From Candidatus Margulisiibacteriota bacterium (lineage in GTDB: Bacteria > Margulisbacteria > Termititenacia > Termititenacales > Termititenacaceae), in NCBI GenBank assembly GCA_031267055.1, contig JAIRZV010000156.1:1-18188 (forward strand): a DNA stretch of 18,188 bases, in the 5' to 3' direction. A program made the position numbers and the translations under genes. The notes beneath the pieces are model-generated. The model had not been told where the DNA came from, ran no database searches, and saw only the letters and a program-made list of their open reading frames with translations. Numbering within the stretch: position 1 is the stretch's first letter; every line of letters starts with the position of its first letter. Below, in pieces: positions 1-6,763 of the stretch.

Positions 1-1251
1 CTGTGTTTCAAAGACGCTTCCGGCACGAGCAATCCGCGCAAAGTGCACGAAACGCTCAAAATGGCCAAAAAACTGCTCGGCAAAAAAACGCCGCTGGTTT
101 TTCATACGCACGAAACCGCCGGTATATCAGTGGCGGCTTATCTGGCCGCGCTGGACGCCGGAGTGGACAGCATCGATCTTTCGCTGGCGCCGGTGTCGGG
201 CGGCACCTGCCAGCCGGATATTTTGACCATGCTGCACGCGCTCAAAGGCTCGGAGTACGATCTGGGTTTTGATCTGGAAAAAATTCGCAAAGCCGAGGAA
301 GCGCTGACCGAATGTCTCAAAGATTATTTTGTGCCGCCGGAAGCGCTGGCTGTGTCGCCGGTCATACCGCTGTCGCCGATGCCGGGCGGCGCGTTGACCG
401 CCAATACGCAGATGTTGCGCGACAATGGCATACTGGACAAATATCCCGAAATCATCAAAGCCATGAGCGAAGTGGTTTGCCGCGGTGGATTTGGCACGTC
501 GGTCACACCGGTGTCGCAGTTTTATTTTCAGCAGGCTTTCAATAACGTCATGTTCGGCCCGTGGGAAAAATTTGCCGACGGCTACGGCAAAATGATCTTG
601 GGTTATTTTGGCAAAACGCCCGTGTCGCCGGACGCCACGCTGGTCAAGCTGGCCGAGGAGAAAATGAAATTGCCGAAAACGACGGAAAAAGTGCTCGAAC
701 TTAACGAAAAAGACGAGAACAAAGGAACAGCCGCCGCCAAAAAAATGCTGGAAACGACGGGCTTAAAAGCCAGCGAGGAAAATATTTTTATTGCCGCGAC
801 CTGCAAAGAAAAAGGCATCGCTTTTCTCAAAGGCGAGGGCAAGATCGGTGTGCGCAAAATCGAGAAACCGCAGGACAAACGCCAGCCTGATAATTTTTTG
901 GTCTCGGTCAACGGCAAAAAATATCCGGTCATTTTCAAAGACGGCATTGCGACTGTGGAGGGCAAGAAATACGAGATAAAAGTAGAAAACGGCATCGCGG
1001 ATACGACCAAACCTGTTGAGCCGACCGCCGCGGATGCTCCGCTGGAAGTGCAGTCGCCGTTTCCGGGCACTGTTTTGAAAGTATTGCAAGAAGCCGGCAA
1101 GCCTGTCGCCAAAAACGAAGTGTTGTTTGTGATCGAGGCGATGAAAATGGAGACCGAGATACGCTCGCCGCGCGACGGTGTGCTGCTGGCGGTCAAAGTA
1201 AAATCCGGCGACGCGGTGGCCAGTCATCAAGTAATGGGCATAGTGGGGTAA
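1..1251 (+). CDS. oadA: Oxaloacetate decarboxylase alpha subunit (biotin carboxyltransferase), 5' end outside window
   Basis: The frame is open from base 1, so the N-terminal part (start and first half of the TIM barrel) lies outside; 416 residues are visible. The visible part begins in the carboxyltransferase barrel, with a metal-binding HTH (in F-HTHETAG, base ~102) typical of the OadA/PycB family, continues through the conserved PYC/OADA domain (PMPGG, GGFGTSVTPVSQ), and ends in a biotinyl domain. Its EAMKMETE motif places the biotinylated Lys 34 residues before the C-terminus. A short Pro/Ala linker (EPTAADAP) separates the two. The family moves a carboxyl group from oxaloacetate to biotin, yielding pyruvate; with the beta subunit, decarboxylation drives Na+ export. 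The beta-subunit gene follows after only 3 bp, so a membrane decarboxylase is more likely than a pyruvate carboxylase subunit. No gamma subunit is visible; it could be upstream. Substrate specificity is inferred. Confidence 0.92.
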   Translation: MCFKDASGTSNPRKVHETLKMAKKLLGKKTPLVFHTHETAGISVAAYLAALDAGVDSIDLSLAPVSGGTCQPDILTMLHALKGSEYDLGFDLEKIRKAEEALTECLKDYFVPPEALAVSPVIPLSPMPGGALTANTQMLRDNGILDKYPEIIKAMSEVVCRGGFGTSVTPVSQFYFQQAFNNVMFGPWEKFADGYGKMILGYFGKTPVSPDATLVKLAEEKMKLPKTTEKVLELNEKDENKGTAAAKKMLETTGLKASEENIFIAATCKEKGIAFLKGEGKIGVRKIEKPQDKRQPDNFLVSVNGKKYPVIFKDGIATVEGKKYEIKVENGIADTTKPVEPTAADAPLEVQSPFPGTVLKVLQEAGKPVAKNEVLFVIEAMKMETEIRSPRDGVLLAVKVKSGDAVASHQVMGIVG

Positions 1252-1254
1252 ATC

Positions 1255-2394
1255 GTGGAAACTCTCAGCATCGTCAATCTTTTTCACAATGTACTGCGCG
1301 ACACCGGTCTCCTGAATTTGACCTGGGCAAATGCGGTGATGATTGTGATTTGCTTTGTGCTGATTTATCTGGCGATCGCCAGAGGTTTTGAGCCGTTATT
1401 GCTTTTGCCGATCGGTTTCGGCGGCCTGCTCTGCAATATACCGCTGGCTGGCATCTCGGACGAAGGCGGTTTCCTGTATCATGTGTACAATTTTGGCATC
1501 AGGTCCGGCGTTTTTCCGATCCTGATCTTTATTGGCATCGGCGCCATGACGGATTTTGGCCCACTGATCGCCAATCCGCGTCTGGCTTTGCTGGGCGGCG
1601 CGGCACAATTCGGCATTTTTTTTACATTGATCGGCGCGGTGCTACTGCCCGGCATGAATTTTACACTGCAACAGGCTTCGTCTATCGGCATCATTGGCGG
1701 CGCGGACGGCCCGACGGCTATATTTGTCACCGCCAAGCTGGCTCCGGAACTGCTCGGCGCGATAGCGGTGGCGGCGTATTCTTACATGGCGCTGGTGCCG
1801 ATCATTCAGCCGCCGATCATGCGTCTCTGCACTACTCCTGCTGAACGCAAAATCAAAATGATGCAGCTGCGTCCGGTCAGCAAATTGGAAAAGATTTTAT
1901 TTCCGATCGCCGTATTGCTGATTTGCGCACTGTTTGTGCCTTCGGCCGCACCGCTCATCGGAGCTTTCATGTTTGGCAATCTGCTCAATGAATGCGGACA
2001 GACCGGACGGCTGGCCGAAACCGCCAAAAACAATATGATAAATATAGTGACTATTCTGCTGGGTTTGGCCGTCGGCTCCAAACTCGCGGCGCAGGAATTT
2101 CTGACTGTGCAAACTGTCGGTATCCTGATCCTTGGGCTGGTCGCTTTCTCTGTCGGGACAGCTTCCGGCGTGCTGATGGCCAGATTGATGAACATGTTTT
2201 CCAAAAACAAAATTAATCCGCTGATCGGTTCGGCCGGAGTTTCGGCAGTGCCTATGGCCGCGCGTGTGTCCAACAAGCTGGGTCTGGAGGCCGATCCACA
2301 AAATTTCCTGATGATGCACGCCATGGGGCCGAATGTTTCCGGCGTGATCGGCTCGGCGGTGGTGGCCGGCGTTTTGCTGGCGGTATTCCAATAG
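1255..2394 (+). CDS. oadB: Na+-translocating oxaloacetate decarboxylase beta subunit
   Basis: 379 residues, almost entirely hydrophobic, with a GTG start three bases after the oadA stop, indicating an operon with coupled translation. Family hallmarks are present: GAMTDFGPLIANP (about residues 96-108), GGADGPTAIF (148-157) whose Asp matches the essential membrane Asp of the family, SYMALVPIIQPP (176-187), and the C-terminal HAMGPNVSGVIGSA segment. The family decarboxylates carboxybiotin on the alpha subunit and couples this to Na+ export across the inner membrane. The length is slightly short of the classical enterobacterial protein but normal for bacterial GcdB/OadB relatives. The same beta-subunit type serves methylmalonyl-CoA and glutaconyl-CoA decarboxylases; the OadA-type partner argues for oxaloacetate. 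Confidence 0.92.
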   Translation: METLSIVNLFHNVLRDTGLLNLTWANAVMIVICFVLIYLAIARGFEPLLLLPIGFGGLLCNIPLAGISDEGGFLYHVYNFGIRSGVFPILIFIGIGAMTDFGPLIANPRLALLGGAAQFGIFFTLIGAVLLPGMNFTLQQASSIGIIGGADGPTAIFVTAKLAPELLGAIAVAAYSYMALVPIIQPPIMRLCTTPAERKIKMMQLRPVSKLEKILFPIAVLLICALFVPSAAPLIGAFMFGNLLNECGQTGRLAETAKNNMINIVTILLGLAVGSKLAAQEFLTVQTVGILILGLVAFSVGTASGVLMARLMNMFSKNKINPLIGSAGVSAVPMAARVSNKLGLEADPQNFLMMHAMGPNVSGVIGSAVVAGVLLAVFQ

Positions 2395-2436
2395 AGTTCC
2401 TTGCCGCAGACAGAGAGCCTTGAAAATTAGAGGACG

Positions 2437-2697
2437 TTAATATTCCCAAAAAGGTTTGAAAAATTCCGCCGGACTTATTTCCAGACCGTCGATAATTTTA
2501 AATAGCGTGTTAATTTTTGGTTCACGCTCGCCGCGCTCCACGCGTTGAATGACAGTGTTGTTCAGGCCGGAATTCAAAGCCAACATATACATGCTCAGTT
2601 TTTTGCTTTTTCTTATCTTGCGGATGCGGGCAATCACGTCTTGGTTGGAATATTTTGCGCCCCCCGATTTCTCCGGCGCATATGTGACAGTTGACAT
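2437..2697 (-). CDS. XRE-family HTH repressor, module 1
   Basis: 86 residues. A Cro/CI-type helix-turn-helix covers about residues 20-80, with LSMYMLALNSGLNNTVIQRVERG as helices 2-3 and the XRE signature EREPKINTLFKIIDGLEISPAEFF following. It is divergent from the collar gene at 2776 and clearly paralogous to the XRE protein at 14666: both begin Met-Ser, share KY-x3-DV before the HTH and REP-x2-NTL-x-KII-x-GL after it (roughly 30 of 70 aligned positions identical by eye). No Shine-Dalgarno is seen. A TATGAT box lies six bases before the ATG, implying a leaderless mRNA. A dyad spans the start codon, so autorepression is likely (inference). It has no peptidase or sensor domain, so an inducing signal is not evident. 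Confidence 0.9.
   Translation of the reverse strand: MSTVTYAPEKSGGAKYSNQDVIARIRKIRKSKKLSMYMLALNSGLNNTVIQRVERGEREPKINTLFKIIDGLEISPAEFFKPFWEY
2685..2696. promoter_or_regulatory. Operator A of module 1
   Basis: TGACA-GT-TGACA, an imperfect dyad of TGACA-N2-TGTCA. Its right half is the -35 hexamer TTGACA of the collar promoter, and its only asymmetric base is the A that the -35 consensus demands. It also overlaps the XRE start codon (ATG reads from 2697 on the minus strand), with its centre 6.5 bp from the first base of that codon. Operator function is inferred. Confidence 0.65.
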
Positions 2698-2718
2698 ATA
2701 ATAATCATAAGGTATAAT
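2691..2718 (+). promoter_or_regulatory. Consensus sigma70-type promoter of collar gene 1
   Basis: TTGACA (2691-2696), 16-bp spacer, TATAAT (2713-2718), both perfect. Predicted start near 2725. The mRNA leader would be about 50 nt and ends in GAGGGGG-N6-ATG at the collar gene. Such a strong promoter under a neighbouring repressor suggests tight off/strong on control. Confidence 0.8.
2704..2709 (-). promoter_or_regulatory. -10 box for leaderless XRE transcript, module 1
   Basis: TATGAT on the minus strand, exactly six bases before the XRE ATG at 2697. It sits inside the spacer of the opposing collar promoter. No convincing -35 box is visible (TATATA at 17-bp spacing). The same TATGAT-N6-ATG arrangement recurs at 14654-14668. 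Confidence 0.5.
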
Positions 2719-2732
2719 TAAAACGCTATATA

Positions 2733-2744
2733 TGACATCTGTCC
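2733..2744. promoter_or_regulatory. Operator B of module 1
   Basis: TGACA-TC-TGTCC, a near-perfect dyad whose half-sites match operator A. Its centre (2738.5) is 48 bp from that of operator A and about 9-18 bases past the predicted collar transcription start. Binding here and at A would close the collar promoter; function is inferred. Confidence 0.6.
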
Positions 2745-2775
2745 TATATAGAAAATAAATTCGAGGGGGATTTAT

Positions 2776-3615
2776 ATGACCATAGCGACGGGCCAGTCAA
2801 TGCTGGCGAGCGACATGCTCAATCTAGTATTTTTTCCCAAAGGCGCGATCTTGATGTACGACGGCACGAGCTGGCAAGACAATGTTACGCTCAAAGGCTG
2901 GTATCAGTGCGCCGGACAGGAAACACCTTACGGGAATACACCGGATCTGCGGAATAAATTTATTATGGGATATGAGAGCGGCAGTCGTACGGGCGGGAAT
3001 AATTCGTTGACGTTATCTACCACCAATCTGCCGGCGCATGATCATAGTTTGAATATTACGTCCTTGAGCGGTCTAACGCTTGATAATGCTGGAGCACACA
3101 CGCATACACTCAGCGGTAGCGCGGCGGAAGGTGGCTCACATAACCATACTCTCTCTAATGGGTCAGCAGCTGCGGCTGGCGGACATTCACATTCGTTCTC
3201 TGCCGGCTCCGCGGCTTCGGCTGGCTCGCACAGTCATGCTTTAGCTGTTACCGGCGCGAACAATAATGATCATAGTGGTAGCGAAGGCAATGGTGCGGCT
3301 GATACGGACGCCACTTTTCACGACGACTCTTATACCAAAGACGCCGGAGCGCATACGCATACTGTTACAGGTACTATATCCACTGCCGACGCACACACGC
3401 ATACTGTATCAGGCACTATATCTAATGGCGGAGCACACGGTCATACTCTTTCAGGCACAGCGGCGGAAGGCGGTTCGCATACACATACTATTAACAGCAG
3501 CAATGCGACTATTTCCGGCTCTGTAGGCAGCGCCGGTTCAGGCACAGCGTTCGATAACCGGCCGAGTTATTACGCGCTGGTCTATATTGTCAAAATGACC
3601 GCGGCCGGAAATTAG
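2776..3615 (+). CDS. Phage tail collar-like / metal-threaded needle protein, module 1
   Basis: 279 residues, no signal peptide or membrane segment. The N-terminal third resembles the phage tail collar / microcystin-dependent protein family: FFPKGAIL (19-26), WYQCAGQ, TPDLRNKFIMG (55-65), and the family's NLPAHDH (84-90). Residues 88-237 are a Gly/Ser/Ala-rich stretch with nine His-x-His motifs (His 88, 108, 122, 137, 152, 193, 207, 221, 235), mostly 14-15 residues apart. The C-terminus, FDNRPSYYALVYIVK, closes like other collar proteins and like the paralogue at 13687. HxH motifs in the phage T4 gp37 fibre tip bind a column of iron ions in a trimer; the same fold is inferred here. The ribosome site is a strong GAGGGGG. 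No other tail genes are adjacent, so whether it belongs to a particle or is an orphan surface protein is open. Confidence 0.82.
   Translation: MTIATGQSMLASDMLNLVFFPKGAILMYDGTSWQDNVTLKGWYQCAGQETPYGNTPDLRNKFIMGYESGSRTGGNNSLTLSTTNLPAHDHSLNITSLSGLTLDNAGAHTHTLSGSAAEGGSHNHTLSNGSAAAAGGHSHSFSAGSAASAGSHSHALAVTGANNNDHSGSEGNGAADTDATFHDDSYTKDAGAHTHTVTGTISTADAHTHTVSGTISNGGAHGHTLSGTAAEGGSHTHTINSSNATISGSVGSAGSGTAFDNRPSYYALVYIVKMTAAGN
3037..3486 (+). repeat. Coding repeat: His-x-His units
   Basis: Nine units of the type (G/D)(A/S)H-x-H-T-(L/V) spaced mainly by 14 or 15 codons (42-45 bp), in two blocks (residues 88-154 and 193-237) separated by a 38-residue Asp/Asn-rich insert. The middle residue of each motif varies (D, T, N, S, G) while the flanking His pairs are constant. 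Confidence 0.85.
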
Positions 3616-3750
3616 CTATATTTTCCGCGGCTTAATATGCGACCTTAAACTGTTTAGATTATTGCGAACTTCCTGCCGCTGTCATCTGGTTATAATATTG
3701 CATTGCGGTATTTCCAGTAAAGTGTTATTATAAATTTCCTCATATATCGA

Positions 3751-3866
3751 GGTGGTCACAAGGCCAATAGATTTATCGCGGGGTGGTCACAAGGCTGGTT
3801 GCCTTGTGACATGCGACCTCGCCGCTTGAGGCGGCGGGTCTTGAGCAGTCTGGCTTCCAGACTGCT
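3751..3866. repeat. Cluster of three perfect or near-perfect hairpins with direct repeats, upstream of tRNA-fMet
   Basis: Hairpin 1: GTCACAAGGC (3786-3795), 5-nt loop, GCCTTGTGAC. Hairpin 2: 3815-3840, GACC-T-CGCCGC pairing GCGGCG-GGTC with one bulge. Hairpin 3: AGCAGTCTGG (3844-3853), CTT loop, CCAGACTGCT (3857-3866). GGTGGTCACAAGGC occurs twice (3751-3764, 3782-3795). TATCGCGGGGTGG (3774-3786) recurs at the tRNA start (3921-3933), and the arm of hairpin 3 equals the tRNA bases 3934-3943. On the minus strand hairpin 3 is preceded by GTAG, the foot tetranucleotide of REP elements. The rest of 3616-3750 shows no gene. Confidence 0.7.
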
Positions 3867-3923
3867 ACATATGGTAGGCTTGTTAAACTTTGTAGTTATT
3901 TGATAGTTGGTATTCTTGCTTAT

Positions 3924-4000
<77 letters not shown>

Positions 4001-4054
4001 ACGTTTTTTCTTGTTTAAGCCGAGTTAAATAGGTTTTCTACTGGTAAATTAAGA

Positions 4055-4258
4055 TTATTTTTTGAAAAATTCATCCAAAGGCATTTTCAAACTCTCTGAT
4101 AACTTATTTAACCATCTTAATGACGGAACACTCGCGCCCTGTTCTATAGCCGGGATATACCGCCAACTGCAATTCGCTATTTCCGCTAATTTTTCTTGTG
4201 TATAACCCAAAGCCAACCGCTTTTTTCTAATGTTTTTACCGATTACCCTTAAATCCAT
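4055..4258 (-). CDS. XRE-family HTH regulator divergent from outer-membrane protein
   Basis: 67 residues from the chosen ATG at 4258 (MDLRVIGKNIRKKRL). The frame stays open to an ATG at 4366, but that extension (Tyr/His/Ile/Val mix) is unlike any XRE N-terminus and would run through the promoter of the neighbouring gene. The HTH includes GYTQEKLAEIANCSWRYI and is followed by LNKLSESLKMPLDEFF, as in stand-alone Cro/SinR-like regulators. The ribosome site is weak. It is divergent from the barrel gene at 4369, with 110 bp between, so local control of that gene is likely. Its AT-rich composition matches the island to its right. It is not close to the two paralogous XRE proteins of the collar modules. 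Confidence 0.85.
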   Translation of the reverse strand: MDLRVIGKNIRKKRLALGYTQEKLAEIANCSWRYIPAIEQGASVPSLRWLNKLSESLKMPLDEFFKK

Positions 4259-4292
4259 ATGGTAGTAATTTTCTACTATTACAGTGCATAGT

Positions 4293-4336
4293 TGTATGAA
4301 TAATCTATTGTATGAACTGGCAGCTGTATGTATAAT
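4293..4336 (+). promoter_or_regulatory. Promoter of the barrel gene with three 16-bp-spaced TGTATG repeats
   Basis: TTGTAT (4308-4313), 17-bp spacer, TATAAT (4331-4336). TGTATG occurs at 4293, 4309 and 4325, each 16 bp apart, the first two inside an extended TTGTATGAA. The second overlaps the -35 and the third abuts the -10. This looks like a direct-repeat binding array for the divergent XRE regulator (inference). Confidence 0.6.
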
Positions 4337-4368
4337 ATTATCAACAAAAACACTTCGGAGGTACAAAT

Positions 4369-5082
4369 ATGCAAAAAACTATAGTACGGATAATTATGTT
4401 AGGGGTTTTATTGAATACAGTATTCGCGGCAGAAAACAAGCAACTCACAGTAAAAGGTTTCTATAATTTACCAAGTGTGATAAATATGGACACCAAGAAT
4501 ACTGCTTTTGCCGGTTCAAATGTGGAATTTAGTTCAAATGCCGATGTATCAATAGGTGGCGGATTAGGTATAGGAATCGAAGCGGTTATAGCAAAAGTCA
4601 AAGAAAACATTGAAATTATCGGTGGTGGCAGTTGGTCATTCCAACGTACTGGTAGTGATTTTGAAGGTAAATGGAAAGCAGAATTAGGAAATCAAAAAGA
4701 AACCAGTAAATTACCATTGGGCAGTGACGTTAACGATATAAAAGTTAACATTAAATCAATCTATGCCAAGGCTAGATACTTATTTAATCCTGAAACATCT
4801 ACTAGTTTTTATGTAGCAGGAAAAGCCGCTTATAATATGATTATGATTGATTTTTCTTCGCCGTATATAGACGACGCAAAATTTGATAGTGGCATAGGCT
4901 TTGGTTTTTCTGTAGGTATGATTTATGAAAATGATTTTGACATCGAAATAGCGATTGATAGCATTATGGGCGCAGCAAAACATAATTTCAATATTAGTGA
5001 CGGATATGTGAGCGTCAGCGACACATTAAAAGGCAATTATTCTTTGACGAATATGTCGGTGTCGGTGGGGTATAGGTTTTAA
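4369..5082 (+). CDS. Small outer-membrane beta-barrel protein
   Basis: 237 residues. The signal peptide is residues 1-20 (MQKTIVR, hydrophobic core, cleavage after VFA). The mature part alternates polar and hydrophobic residues, with Gly/aromatic turns typical of eight-stranded barrels (GGGLGIGIEAVIA, YVAGKAAYNMIMIDF, GIGFGFSVGMIYEN). It ends in SVSVGYRF, a C-terminal aromatic beta-signal for BAM insertion. A GGAGG site lies 9 bases before the ATG. It stands alone, ending at a strong terminator, and shares a regulatory region with the XRE gene at 4055. The function of the barrel cannot be told: porin, adhesin or receptor are all possible. Codon use is AT-rich like the following island. Confidence 0.82.
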   Translation: MQKTIVRIIMLGVLLNTVFAAENKQLTVKGFYNLPSVINMDTKNTAFAGSNVEFSSNADVSIGGGLGIGIEAVIAKVKENIEIIGGGSWSFQRTGSDFEGKWKAELGNQKETSKLPLGSDVNDIKVNIKSIYAKARYLFNPETSTSFYVAGKAAYNMIMIDFSSPYIDDAKFDSGIGFGFSVGMIYENDFDIEIAIDSIMGAAKHNFNISDGYVSVSDTLKGNYSLTNMSVSVGYRF

Positions 5083-5107
5083 AAATTAGCAGTTATTACT
5101 GTTTTGT

Positions 5108-5136
5108 AAAAAGCCCTGTTTTTAACAGGGCTTTTT
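5108..5136 (+). terminator. Rho-independent terminator after the barrel gene
   Basis: Stem GCCCTGTT (5113-5120), loop TTT, AACAGGGC (5124-5131), extended by A5/T5 pairing; the T run provides the release site. It lies 26 bases past the stop and probably works in both directions. Confidence 0.92.
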
Positions 5137-5459
5137 AATTTTTATTGTATAATTTAAACATGTCTAAAAAACAAAGACCTCTTAAATTGAATGGACAGCT
5201 TAGAATTTAGGTTTATCCAAAAAAATTGATCTTGCTGTGAAAACTAAAATTGCTAAGTTATTAAAGTCTATAAAATAATGGGAATTTAGACCGTAACCGG
5301 TTTTTAGTTATATGAGTTATGAGAATGCGAAAGTTAGTTTGTGGTTTACAAGGATTTCTAAGGGAATTGTGGGTATTTCCATAATAATTTTAATTATCTC
5401 TCTTATACTCAAATTAGTGTAGGTTTTAACTTCACCATTTATTAATAAAATCCACATAA
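5137..5459 (+). other. AT-rich stretch with possible gene remnants
   Basis: No convincing full gene. TATAAT at 5148-5153 is followed after six bases by an ATG (5160) opening a 16-codon frame (MSKKQRPLKLNGQLRI, stop 5208-5210). Shortly downstream another frame reads as Lys/Leu/Ile-rich peptide (LSKKIDLAVKTKIAKLLKS) to a stop near 5277. Together they could be a frameshifted small gene; I do not recognise a family. A separate 36-codon frame (5312-5422) is listed on its own. Confidence 0.25.
5312..5422 (+). CDS. Possible 36-residue single-pass membrane peptide
   Basis: ATG at 5312, stop TAG at 5420-5422. The first 17 residues are polar to amphipathic (MSYENAKVSLWFTRISK). The last 19 are strongly hydrophobic (GIVGISIIILIISLILKLV), the pattern of a small membrane protein. 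No clear Shine-Dalgarno precedes it, so it may instead be a relic of a longer membrane protein or chance in AT-rich DNA. It lies between the terminator at 5136 and the promoter at 5460. Confidence 0.25.
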   Translation: MSYENAKVSLWFTRISKGIVGISIIILIISLILKLV

Positions 5460-5488
5460 TTGATAAAATATTAATAATTTTATATTAT
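5460..5488 (+). promoter_or_regulatory. Promoter of the island operon
   Basis: TTGATA (5460-5465), 17-bp spacer, TATTAT (5483-5488), one mismatch from consensus in each box. It is 37 bases before the ATG at 5525. It probably drives the three genes at 5525-7912. In this AT-rich sequence chance matches are common, hence moderate confidence. Confidence 0.5.
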
Positions 5489-5524
5489 AACCTATATGTA
5501 GTCGACAAGTTTAATAGGAAGAAA

Positions 5525-6172
5525 ATGAAGAGTTGGTTAACTATTTTTTGTGAAAATTTAAAGAAGACGTCCGCACTGCTTTCGAGTTGGATTGCGGCAT
5601 TTCTAGTGTTTTTTATAATTTCACTTATAGTATGTTTATTTTTGAAACCAAGCATTGAAACAATATACAATCAAAATTTCACAATTATTGAATCAAATGA
5701 ATCAAATTTAACAGAACAGGACTTGTTAGACATAAACAAATTGATTTCTAAACACAAAATTGTTCCTGTGTCGACAATATATGATAATACATTAAGTTAC
5801 TATAACTCTCTTATAACGATACTTGTGACTTTACTTGGATTATTCGCATTTGTATCGTGGTTTCATATACGCAATAATGTAAAAAGCGATATTGAAGAAA
5901 GTCTCCGAGAAACTATAAACAATGGTAATTTTAATGAAATTGTAGATTGTAAAATAGAGAGCAAGCTACAAAAATACATGAAAGATAATTTAGCTGATTA
6001 TGCAAATGAGGCATGGGAACTATTAGCAGAAAACATTAAAGAATCCGTATCTAAAGAATATGAACTACAGTCTGATAAAATCAAAGAGGATATATTGAAA
6101 ATACTTAATGAACAATTAAAACCCAAAGATGAACAGGCAGGAATCATTATTAATCAGGAAGTTGAAAAATAA
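5525..6172 (+). CDS. Two-pass membrane protein of unknown function, first gene of island operon
   Basis: 215 residues. Predicted membrane segments are about residues 19-41 (LLSSWIAAFLVFFIISLIVC) and 95-114 (SLITILVTLLGLFAFVSWFH). They flank an extracytoplasmic loop of about 55 residues. Residues 116-215 are a charged, helical, probably coiled cytoplasmic tail rich in Glu and Lys. The start has AGGAAG three to four bases before the ATG. The stop overlaps the next ATG by one base (TAATG), so translation is coupled to the ImmA/IrrE-like protease. I recognise no family. Position suggests a membrane partner or target of the protease (inference). Confidence 0.75.
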   Translation: MKSWLTIFCENLKKTSALLSSWIAAFLVFFIISLIVCLFLKPSIETIYNQNFTIIESNESNLTEQDLLDINKLISKHKIVPVSTIYDNTLSYYNSLITILVTLLGLFAFVSWFHIRNNVKSDIEESLRETINNGNFNEIVDCKIESKLQKYMKDNLADYANEAWELLAENIKESVSKEYELQSDKIKEDILKILNEQLKPKDEQAGIIINQEVEK

Positions 6173-6762
6173 TGGCAACAGATTTGTCAAATTTACAAAA
6201 TTTTTTAAGTAATAATAAAACTCCTAAAAAAGAATATCCTGATACTATTACGATTCCTCTAATAGATAAAAATAATCCAATTGATAGTATTTTAAATAAA
6301 GTCGACGAATTTAGATTAAACAAAAACCCATTAGATATTATTGGTGTTATAGAAAAAATATTCAGAATTAAGCTTGTTGAACAAGACCTAGGAAAGTCTG
6401 CGTCGGGTTTCCTTGAAAAAATAGGCGATCAATGGTTTATATATGTAAATAAATATGAAAATGAGTCTAGAAAACGTTTTACTATTGCCCATGAATTAGG
6501 GCACTTCATCTATCATAGTGATGAATATTCTACAAATGACACCTCTAAAAGAGACCAAGTATTTTTTCGTGATGAAAATACAAACCCAATGGAACAGCAA
6601 GCAAATGATTTCGCATCTAAGCTACTTATGCCGGAGGGAATTTTTTATAAATACATTCAAGCTGGTGATAATACTATAAGTAAGCTGGCTGATAAATTTC
6701 AGTTATCTACGGCCGCCGTAAAATACCGTGCTTATAAACTTGGACTTATCTCGGAATATTAA
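6172..6762 (+). CDS. ImmA/IrrE-family metallo-endopeptidase
   Basis: 196 residues. The zinc-protease motif RFTIAHELGH (His107, Glu108, His111) is followed by MEQQANDFASKLLMPE, whose Glu141 is the probable third zinc ligand; this pair defines the ImmA/IrrE (DUF955) family. The C-terminal ISKLADKFQLSTAAVKYRAYKLG is the usual helical end that resembles an HTH. Family members cleave repressors, often an XRE protein encoded next door, to trigger stress or mobile-element programmes. Here no XRE gene lies in the operon; the nearest is at 4055. The gene is sandwiched between a membrane protein (1-bp overlap) and the beta-family gene (1 bp gap), an unusual partnership. Confidence 0.92.
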   Translation: MATDLSNLQNFLSNNKTPKKEYPDTITIPLIDKNNPIDSILNKVDEFRLNKNPLDIIGVIEKIFRIKLVEQDLGKSASGFLEKIGDQWFIYVNKYENESRKRFTIAHELGHFIYHSDEYSTNDTSKRDQVFFRDENTNPMEQQANDFASKLLMPEGIFYKYIQAGDNTISKLADKFQLSTAAVKYRAYKLGLISEY

Positions 6763-6763
6763 T

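Noticed and set aside
3037..3486. CRISPR array suggested by regular 42-45-bp spacing
   Set aside because: The repeats are imperfect, lie in frame inside a coding sequence and encode a His-x-His protein repeat; no cas genes are present.
3774..3866. A second tRNA gene
   Set aside because: It repeats the tRNA-fMet 5' bases but has no anticodon arm, T arm or acceptor 3' strand; it is a partial copy within hairpins.
4259..4366. 36-residue N-terminal extension of the XRE protein at 4055
   Set aside because: It would run through the iterons and promoter of the barrel gene and has no similarity to XRE N-termini; the ATG at 4258 gives a standard start.
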